From positions 1-40,799 of the forward strand of contig JABCYW010000044.1 in the NCBI GenBank assembly GCA_013289985.1: a DNA stretch of 40,799 bases, in the 5' to 3' direction. Within the stretch, counting starts at the first letter, position 1. The number at the start of each line of letters is the position of its first letter. Under the pieces are notes generated by a model that did not search any database, was not told where the DNA came from, and saw only the letters and a list, made by a program, of their open reading frames with translations. Positions 22,438-28,717 of this stretch are shown here, in pieces. The DNA comes from Betaproteobacteria bacterium. Its GTDB lineage: Bacteria; Pseudomonadota; Gammaproteobacteria; Burkholderiales; Burkholderiaceae_C. The position numbers and the translations under genes were made by a program.

Positions 22438-24476
22438 GCGAGACCTCGAGATCCGCCGTCGTGGCGGAAGACCACTTCAACCTGCGCCTGCCGGGCGACC
22501 CGCAGATCGCGCCGGACGGCCGGCATGTGGCCTTCGTGCGCATGCGCGCCGACGTGCAGACGGACGGCTGGGCCAGCGAGGTCGGCGTCGTCGACACCGC
22601 GTCGGGCCTGCCGTCGGAGCTCGGCCGCGGCAGCCAGCCGCGCTGGGCGCCGGACGGCGGCAGCCTCGCCTTCGTCACCGCGTCGGAGGGCCGCTTCGAG
22701 ATCCGGCGCTGGACGCCGGACGGTGGCGCTTCCGAGACCTTGCTGCAGCTGTCCGAGCCGCCCAGCGGGCTCGCGTGGTCGCCCGACGGCCGCCGGCTCG
22801 CGTTCGTCAAGCGCGTGCCGCCCGCGCCGGCGGACGTGCCGGTGCCGGCCTGGGAGGCGCTGCGCACGCCGCAATGGAGCGCGCCGGGCATCTACAGCGA
22901 GTCGCTGGTGCGGCGCGTCGAGGGCCACGACGGCGACCAGCCCGGCGGCCATCACCAGATCTTCCTGTTCACGCCCGCCACGGGCGAGCTGAGGCAGTTC
23001 ACCCACGATCCGTTCGAGCACGGCGGCCCGCTGGTCGACGTCACCAAGCTGGGCCTCGCGGGCCGCATCTCGTGGGCGCCGGACGGCCGCCACATCGTGA
23101 TGTCGATGCAGCGCCACCAGCCGCAGGAGGGCCCGCTCGACCCACGCACGGTCGTCGAGGCCGACGTGGTCGAGTTCGACGTGGCCGACGGCACGGTGCG
23201 CCGCCTGACCGAGTTCGGCGGCCCCGTCTGCCGGGCCACGGTCTCGCCCGACGGCCGCTGGATCGCCTTCGTGGGCTACCGCAATCGCCAGGCCTCGTTC
23301 CAGACCAGCGTGGTGCACGTGATGCCGCGCCACGGCGGCGAGATCGTCGCGCTGCCGCATCCCGAGGCGCTCGACGTCGACCAGGGCGTGCAGTGGCTGC
23401 CCGACAGCTCGGGCCTGCTCACGTTGCTGATCGATCGCGGCGCCGGCTGCCTGGCGCGCGTGACGCTGGCCGGGCAATGGACGACGCTCAATCGCGACAT
23501 CGGCGGCGGCGCCTCGTCCGGCTACGCGCTGTACGCCAAGGGCCTGTCGGTGGCACGCGATGGCCGCATCGCCTGCCTCGTGGGCAGCCGCACGTGCACC
23601 GACGAGGTGGCGCTGCTGGCCGCCGACGGCCGCCTCGACAGGGTGCTCACGCGCGAGTCGGCATGGCTGGAAGGCCGCAGCGTCGCGGCCATGGAGGAAC
23701 TGTGGCTGCCCACGAAGCAGGCCGGCCGCGAGTGGCAGGCCTGGCTGCTGCGGCCGGCGCACATCCCGGCCGACGCCGAGGTGCCGCTGATCCTGTGGCT
23801 GCACGGCGGCCCCTACCTCGCCTGGGGCCCCGATTTCGCGATCGTGCCGCAGGTGTGGGCCGCGCGCGGCTACGCGGTGCTGATGATCAACCCACCCGGC
23901 TCGCTGGGCTACGGCGAGGCGTTCACCGACCTGCTGGAGCCGGGCTTCCCGGGCCCGGGCGAACTGCAATTGCTCGACTGCGTCGACCAGGTGGTCGCCC
24001 GCGGCGGCATCGCGCGCGAGCGCGTGCACGTGGCCGGCGAATCGGCCGGCGGCGTCCTGACCAGCTGGTTGATCGGACACAGCCAGCGCTTCGCCTCGGC
24101 GGCCGTCGTCTACGGCGTGATGGACTGGATCAGCCAGACGCTCACGGTCGACCGCCCCGACTACTTCGGCTACTTCCGCGCGCCGGCGCCGCCGTGGGCC
24201 GAGGGCATGCACGCGCACTACTGGCAGCGCTCGCCGCTTTCACGCGTGGCCCACGTGCGCACGCCCACCATCGTGCTGTGCGGCGAGAAGGACGCGCGCA
24301 CGCCGATCGGACAGTCGGAGATGTACTTCACGGCGCTGAAGCTGTGCGGCGTGGACGCGGCACTGGTGCGCTACCCGGACGACAACCACAGCTTCGAATG
24401 GCATCCCAGCCACTGGCTCGACCTGATCGAGCAGGTCGATCGCTGGTTCAGGCGCCATCCGGCGCGGGTCGCGTGA
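22434..24476 (+). CDS. S9 (prolyl oligopeptidase) family serine peptidase
   Basis: A 680-residue protein without signal peptide. An N-terminal WD-like/beta-propeller part (about 10-400) has repeated SPDGR/APDGR blades (QIAPDGRHVAFVR, AWSPDGRRLAFV, SWAPDGRHIVMSM, TVSPDGRWIAFV). The C-terminal alpha/beta hydrolase has the triad Ser537 (GESAGG), Asp620 (CGEKDART) and His652 (DDNHSFEW), with the oxyanion region LWLHGGPYLAWG. The propeller limits substrates to short or cyclic peptides and isopeptides. ATG at 22434 overlaps the MFS stop and has GGAG upstream. Location in an operon with a TonB-dependent receptor recalls the lasso-peptide isopeptidase neighbourhoods of other proteobacteria (established for AtxE-type enzymes), but no lasso precursor or synthetase genes are seen here. 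Confidence 0.93.
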   Translation: MSETSRSAVVAEDHFNLRLPGDPQIAPDGRHVAFVRMRADVQTDGWASEVGVVDTASGLPSELGRGSQPRWAPDGGSLAFVTASEGRFEIRRWTPDGGASETLLQLSEPPSGLAWSPDGRRLAFVKRVPPAPADVPVPAWEALRTPQWSAPGIYSESLVRRVEGHDGDQPGGHHQIFLFTPATGELRQFTHDPFEHGGPLVDVTKLGLAGRISWAPDGRHIVMSMQRHQPQEGPLDPRTVVEADVVEFDVADGTVRRLTEFGGPVCRATVSPDGRWIAFVGYRNRQASFQTSVVHVMPRHGGEIVALPHPEALDVDQGVQWLPDSSGLLTLLIDRGAGCLARVTLAGQWTTLNRDIGGGASSGYALYAKGLSVARDGRIACLVGSRTCTDEVALLAADGRLDRVLTRESAWLEGRSVAAMEELWLPTKQAGREWQAWLLRPAHIPADAEVPLILWLHGGPYLAWGPDFAIVPQVWAARGYAVLMINPPGSLGYGEAFTDLLEPGFPGPGELQLLDCVDQVVARGGIARERVHVAGESAGGVLTSWLIGHSQRFASAAVVYGVMDWISQTLTVDRPDYFGYFRAPAPPWAEGMHAHYWQRSPLSRVAHVRTPTIVLCGEKDARTPIGQSEMYFTALKLCGVDAALVRYPDDNHSFEWHPSHWLDLIEQVDRWFRRHPARVA

Positions 24477-24515
24477 TCGATCGCCCTGGCGAACTCGCCG
24501 GAGGCGGAGGCCGGC

Positions 24516-25229
24516 TCATTTGTCGACGTCGAACACCAGGTTCACCAGCGCGGTGTGGCTCTTGGCGGTGGGCTGGAAACGCCACTGCTTGACCGCCTCC
24601 ACGGCCGCCCTGCCGAGGCCGGCGTGCGGGCTCTTGACCACCTCGGCGTCCACCACCGTGCCGCCGGGCTCGACCTCGAAGCGGACCTCGACGCTGCCCT
24701 TGCGGATGCGGGTCACCACCGCGGTGGGGAAGTCGGGCTGGACCAGCTTGACCCGGACGAGGCCGGGATCAGGCTCCTCGGCCGGAGGCGGCGCAGCGCC
24801 CGGTTCGGGCGCCGCGGAGGCCGGGACGGCCAGCGCATCGGTGGGGGCGTCGGCGGCCGGGTCGGACAAGCCCTCGGCGACGGCCGGCGCAACCAGGGCC
24901 GGCGCGGGGCTCGCCGCGTCGGCGCTCGTGCGCGCGGCCACGGGCGCCGGCGCCGCGGCCACCTTGATCTTCTCGCGTGCCTCGAGCGGGGGCCTGGCCT
25001 GTGGCACCGGCGCGGCGGCGACCGGCCTGGGCGCGGCCTTGGTGGGGGCGGGCTTGGCGGCCAGCACCCGGATCCAGTACATCGTGCGGTCGGTCTGTTG
25101 CTGCGCGCGCTCGGCGGCCGAGGCGGCGCCCGGTGCCAGCGGCGCCGGCGGCTGCGCCCACGCCGCCTGGCAGGCGAAGGCGCAGGCCAGCGCAAGGCTG
25201 CCGCGGAGGGCGGATCTGGATGCAGTCAT
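24516..25229 (-). CDS. TonB C-terminal domain protein with cleavable-type signal
   Basis: A 237-residue protein. The N-terminus (residues 1-28, ending AAWAQ) looks like a cleavable Sec signal rather than the anchoring helix of classical TonB. A long Pro/Ala-rich spacer (about 60-155) then leads to a TonB_C domain (about 160-237): FPTAVVTRIRKGSVEVRFEV, GTVVDAEVVKSPHAGLGRAA and VKQWRFQP. This domain contacts the TonB box of outer-membrane receptors. The ATG at 25229 gives the signal; the frame is open upstream. No exbB or exbD is near. It converges on the peptidase gene 40 bases away and may serve the neighbouring receptor. If the signal is cleaved, the protein could not be energised directly and might act as an adaptor. 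Confidence 0.85.
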   Translation of the reverse strand: MTASRSALRGSLALACAFACQAAWAQPPAPLAPGAASAAERAQQQTDRTMYWIRVLAAKPAPTKAAPRPVAAAPVPQARPPLEAREKIKVAAAPAPVAARTSADAASPAPALVAPAVAEGLSDPAADAPTDALAVPASAAPEPGAAPPPAEEPDPGLVRVKLVQPDFPTAVVTRIRKGSVEVRFEVEPGGTVVDAEVVKSPHAGLGRAAVEAVKQWRFQPTAKSHTALVNLVFDVDK

Positions 25230-25256
25230 GGCAATCTTGCTCGTTTGACGTTCCGA

Positions 25257-25281
25257 GGCGCCGTCGTCTCGAAACGGCGCC
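25257..25281 (-). other. Stem-loop in the tonB-like leader
   Basis: GGCGCCGT and ACGGCGCC pair over eight bases around a nine-base loop, 28 bases upstream of the tonB-like start on the minus strand. No U-run follows, so it is not an ordinary terminator. It might affect translation of the leader or be incidental in GC-rich DNA. Confidence 0.3.
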
Positions 25282-25415
25282 GCACCCGTCGCGACGAACG
25301 TCACGCCGACTGCCGCCGGCAGTGTAGCGATCAGTGGTGGTGCGCGAGGGGCGTGCGGGCGAGGTGCGAAGGCGCGAACGTGCGCATTCCGTCACGGTAT
25401 CGGGCTGGCCGCACC

Positions 25416-25559
25416 TTACATCCGCATCGCTGAAACGACGAGCAGATGGAAAGGAAGTGTCAGCAACGCGGCTGCGGCGACGCCGAAGATCCAGAGGAGA
25501 ACGAACCAAAGCAATCGCTTCAGCCGCGCATGGCGTTGACTTCGATCGACTTTTGACAT
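25416..25559 (-). CDS. 47-residue single-helix membrane protein downstream of cioB
   Basis: A short frame with an excellent ribosome site (AAGGAG, six bases before ATG at 25559) encodes 47 residues. A basic cytoplasmic-type head (MSKVDRSQRHARLKRLLW) precedes a hydrophobic helix (about 18-41, FVLLWIFGVAAAALLTL then PFHLLVVSA) and a short tail. Size, topology and place after the oxidase subunit II gene match the small accessory subunits of bd-type oxidases (CydX, CbdX, DUF2474 proteins). I do not recognise the exact family; the PFHLLV motif is not one I know from CydX. A gap of 125 bases to cioB suggests cotranscription with its own translation start. A small unrelated membrane protein is the alternative. 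Confidence 0.7.
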   Translation of the reverse strand: MSKVDRSQRHARLKRLLWFVLLWIFGVAAAALLTLPFHLLVVSAMRM

Positions 25560-25684
25560 CGCCGCTCCTTTCCAATCTGGCTCAAGTCTGGCGGGCCGAA
25601 CCGTGCGAGTTTGACGATCATGGCAAGGGGTTGAACCGACGACGTTCTCCGCCGGGAGCCGGGGAGGAGGAGCCCCGCTTGGTC

Positions 25685-26695
25685 CTAGTGGTAGCCAGCG
25701 TCACTCTCGCGCACCTTCCCCCGGAACACCCGGTACTGCATCGCGTTGTAGACGAGGATGACGGGCAGCACGATGACCGTTCCGACGAGCGTAAAGGCCT
25801 GGCTGGAATGACTGGACGACGCGTCCCAGATGGATAACGATGGCGGCACGATGTTTGGCCAGATGCTGATCACCAGTCCCGTGAAGCCGAGGAAACAGAT
25901 CGCGAGCGTCAGGAGGAACGGCATCGCTTCGTGCTTGCGGCGAACGGCGCGGAAGATCCCGAACACGCAAGCGACGACGAGCACCGGCACGGGCATGAAC
26001 CACACGAGGTTCCCGCTGCCGAACCAACGGGCTGCCACGGCGGGCAGGCCCAGCACGGTCCACAGACTCACGAGCGCGACGACTGCGAACAAGACGCTCA
26101 CGAGTGGCAGCATGAGACGTCGCATCTTTCGCTGCAGCTCGCCGTCGGTCTTGTAGATGAGCCAGCCACAGCCGAGGGTCGCGTAGGTCACCAGCACGCC
26201 CATGCCGCAGAAGACGCTGAACGCGGACAGCCAGCCGAACGGGTCGCCGGCGAACTGACCATTCACGATCCGGATGCCTTGCAGGAGGGAGCCCAGGACG
26301 ACGCCTTGGCAGAAGGCCGCCAGGGCAGACCCGCTGATGAAGGCCAGGTCCCAAAGTGCCTGTGTTCTCTTCGACTTGACGCGCAGTTCGAATGCCGCGC
26401 CCCGAAGGATCAGCCCGATGACCATCAGGATCAGCGGCAGATAGTTGGCGGGCAACAGCGTCGAGTACACGACGGGGAACGCGCCGTAGAGTCCTGCGCC
26501 GCCCAGTACGAGGAATGTCTCGTTGCCGTCCCAGACAGGTGCGACGGTGTTGAGCATGACTTGCCGATCCGACTTCTCCTCGGTAAAGAACGGAAAGAGC
26601 AGGCCAATGCCCAGGTCAAATCCGTCAAGCACGACGTAGAGGAAGACACCCAGGCCGATGATGGCAGCCCAGATCATGGGTAGATCGACTTGCAT
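25685..26695 (-). CDS. cioB: Cytochrome bd-type (cyanide-insensitive) ubiquinol oxidase subunit II
   Basis: A 336-residue membrane protein with about eight to nine helices, the CydB/CioB fold. Family marks are GFDLGIGLLFPFF (about 25), APVWDGNETFLVLGGAGLYG (about 52), LRGAAFELRVK (about 98) and FCQGVVLGSLLQG (about 128). It forms the heterodimer with subunit I, which oxidises ubiquinol and reduces oxygen to water without pumping protons. The start is 18 bases after the subunit I stop, so the two are cotranscribed. Third codon positions carry more A and T than in the flanking genes, as in cioA. A small membrane protein gene follows. Confidence 0.95.
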   Translation of the reverse strand: MQVDLPMIWAAIIGLGVFLYVVLDGFDLGIGLLFPFFTEEKSDRQVMLNTVAPVWDGNETFLVLGGAGLYGAFPVVYSTLLPANYLPLILMVIGLILRGAAFELRVKSKRTQALWDLAFISGSALAAFCQGVVLGSLLQGIRIVNGQFAGDPFGWLSAFSVFCGMGVLVTYATLGCGWLIYKTDGELQRKMRRLMLPLVSVLFAVVALVSLWTVLGLPAVAARWFGSGNLVWFMPVPVLVVACVFGIFRAVRRKHEAMPFLLTLAICFLGFTGLVISIWPNIVPPSLSIWDASSSHSSQAFTLVGTVIVLPVILVYNAMQYRVFRGKVRESDAGYH

Positions 26696-26713
26696 GGCCT
26701 CGCCCTCCTTCGG

Positions 26714-28099
26714 CTAGCGGAACGACTGCGACAGTGCCCTATTGCTGAGGCCCGGATACTCTGGATCGTCAACGTGCTCGGACTCGAGCGAAGGCCCACG
26801 CCTCATCAGCTTCATCATGTAGTAGGCGCCCATTCCAAAGACGAGGACGTAGACGACAACGAGGATGAGGAGCGACACGCCCACCTGCTGGCTGCCAATA
26901 GGCGAAACGGAGTCAACGGTGCGCAGCACACCGTAGACGGTCCACGGTTGTCGCCCGACCTCGGTGGTGATCCAGCCGGCTAGCAGCGCGACAAGCCCGG
27001 ACGGCCCCATCAAGAGCACCAGCCATTGGAACCAGCGTGCCTCGTAGAGCCGCCCGGCCTTGCGCAGGAGCAGGCCGAGGACAGCAGTCAGGAGCATCAG
27101 CATGCCCAGTCCGACCATCACGCGGAACGACCAGAAGATGATGGGCGAGTACGGCCGGTCTTGCGCCGGGAACTCCTTCAAGCCGCGAATCTCGCCATCC
27201 CAGGAGTGCGTCAGGATGACGCTGCCGAGGTGGGGAACCTGCAGCGCGTATCGAGTCTGTTCGGCGTCCATGTCCGGGAGACCGACGAGATTGAGGGACG
27301 TCCCCCCCTTTTCCGTCTCCCACAAGCCTTCGATGGCAGCGATCTTGGCGGGCTGATATTCGCGCGTGTTCAATCCATGGGCGTCACCCACGAGGATTTG
27401 AATTGGTGCGAGCAGCAGAAGAATCCACAGCCCCATCGAGAAACTGATCTTGACGGCTTTGTCCCGGCGCCCCTTCAGAAGGTGCCAGGCGCCGCATGCA
27501 GCAACGATGAAGCCCGCGACGATGAACGCCGCGATGGTCATGTGCGCGAGGCGGTAGGGGAACGAGGGATTGAAGACGATCTTGAACCAGTCGACAGGCA
27601 CGATCAACCCGTTCTCAAGCGCAAATCCCTGAGGTGTCTGCATGAAACTGTTGGAAGCCAGTATCCAGAACGTCGAAATAAGCGTTCCGGCGGCCACCAT
27701 GAGCGTTGCAAAGAAGTGCGCTCGCGGCCCCACGCGTTGCCACCCGAACAACATGACGCCAAGAAACCCAGCCTCGAGAAAGAAGGCCGTCAGAACCTCG
27801 TAGGTCAACAAGGGGCCGGTGATGTTGCCGGCGACCCGCGAGAATCCACTCCAATTGGTGCCGAACTCATAGGCCATCACCACGCCGGAGATGACCCCCA
27901 TGCCGAAACCGATGGCAAAGATCTTCGACCAAAACAGGAACAGCGTCTTGAAGACGTGATCCCCGGTACTCAGCCAACGCCATTCCAGCACCGCAAGAAA
28001 GCTCGCCATTCCGATGCTGATTGCCGGAAAGACAATGTGAAATGACACGGTGAATGCAAACTGCATTCGCGCGAGATGGAATGCGTCGAAGATTTCCAT
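26714..28099 (-). CDS. cioA: Cytochrome bd-type (cyanide-insensitive) ubiquinol oxidase subunit I
   Basis: A 461-residue, roughly nine-helix membrane protein. The N-terminus (FHLARMQFAFTVSFHIVFP) holds His21, the heme b595/d-side ligand of the family. GDAHGLNTREYQPAKIAAIE marks the quinol-binding Q loop, which is short, as in the CIO subtype of Pseudomonas. EVGRQPWTVYG is the GRQPW signature near the b558 Met ligand. CIO-type oxidases give respiration resistant to cyanide and work at low oxygen. I chose the ATG at 28099 because MEIFDAFHLARMQF is the family start; an ATG at 28165 would add 22 residues unlike the family. Lower GC at third positions than neighbours suggests transfer. A -35/-10-like pair lies about 50-80 bases upstream. 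Confidence 0.95.
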   Translation of the reverse strand: MEIFDAFHLARMQFAFTVSFHIVFPAISIGMASFLAVLEWRWLSTGDHVFKTLFLFWSKIFAIGFGMGVISGVVMAYEFGTNWSGFSRVAGNITGPLLTYEVLTAFFLEAGFLGVMLFGWQRVGPRAHFFATLMVAAGTLISTFWILASNSFMQTPQGFALENGLIVPVDWFKIVFNPSFPYRLAHMTIAAFIVAGFIVAACGAWHLLKGRRDKAVKISFSMGLWILLLLAPIQILVGDAHGLNTREYQPAKIAAIEGLWETEKGGTSLNLVGLPDMDAEQTRYALQVPHLGSVILTHSWDGEIRGLKEFPAQDRPYSPIIFWSFRVMVGLGMLMLLTAVLGLLLRKAGRLYEARWFQWLVLLMGPSGLVALLAGWITTEVGRQPWTVYGVLRTVDSVSPIGSQQVGVSLLILVVVYVLVFGMGAYYMMKLMRRGPSLESEHVDDPEYPGLSNRALSQSFR

Positions 28100-28568
28100 A
28101 CGGATTTCCAATGGACTTTCGCATGCGGGTACCCCCACAAGCCGTCCAATTTGCGCAAAATGCACCCCGCCGTCAAACCCCTATCAGGTCAATGGCGTTT
28201 CACCGAGTCAATGTAGTCAGTCAGAGCGTAGAGCGTTCGCACAGGAAAGGCACAGCCGATACGCGCCAAGCTTCTGGCCGCGCGCCCCAAAGACGGAAGC
28301 TATGCTGCCACGGCTGCGAAGGCTGCGGTTGGTCTGCGGGCATCGTCGACGCCCTGATCGCCGACCTAGCGCTGATGTGCGTCAACTCCAACGCCACTGG
28401 TCGAAACTGATTCGCAGAAGCGCGCCCAAGCCAGGATAGATCTAGGCCACAAGCCCAATGGTCAATTCGAGTCTTCTGGAAATTCTGGCGGGCCACAGAT
28501 GGGCCACAAAGCAAAACGCCCACTGCGAAGTGGGCGTTGCTTTCGAGGTTTTCACCTCGGTAATGCGG
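28100..28568. other. Noncoding, lower-GC stretch between cioA and tRNA-fMet
   Basis: No convincing gene is seen. On the minus strand TTGACG, 17 bases and CAAATT (around 28148-28177) could be the cioA promoter. TTTGCGCAAA at 28151-28160 is a perfect ten-base palindrome overlapping that -10 region and could be an operator. GGCCACA occurs three times (28445-28451, 28493-28499 and 28502-28508) next to the tRNA terminator. Such repeats beside a tRNA 3' end recall old integration sites, but no integrase or matching repeat on the far side is visible. Confidence 0.5.
28505..28538 (-). terminator. Rho-independent terminator after tRNA-fMet
   Basis: On the minus strand a perfect ten-base stem (AACGCCCACT with AGTGGGCGTT at 28515-28538, loop of four) is followed by TTGCTTT. 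A second hairpin (CGAGGT/ACCTCG, 28544-28559) lies between it and the tRNA. Together they end the tRNA transcript 31 bases past the CCA. Confidence 0.8.
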
Positions 28569-28645
<77 letters not shown>

Positions 28646-28657
28646 ACTGAGAAAGCT

Positions 28658-28687
28658 ATTATGGCATGAAACGGGTGAGCCTGTCAC
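28658..28687 (-). promoter_or_regulatory. Promoter of tRNA-fMet
   Basis: On the minus strand GTGACA (28682-28687) and CATAAT (28658-28663) match the -35 and -10 consensus at five of six positions each, with 18 bases between. The -10 lies 12 bases before the mature tRNA 5' end. It sits between the end of the hybrid kinase gene and the tRNA, so the tRNA is independently expressed. Confidence 0.7.
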
Positions 28688-28717
28688 GCGGCGTGCCATG
28701 AATCTGCGTAAAGGCGC

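Noticed and set aside
28445-28508. Three GGCCACA repeats considered as a CRISPR remnant
   Set aside because: Units are only seven bases, unevenly spaced, and no cas gene or longer repeat is present.
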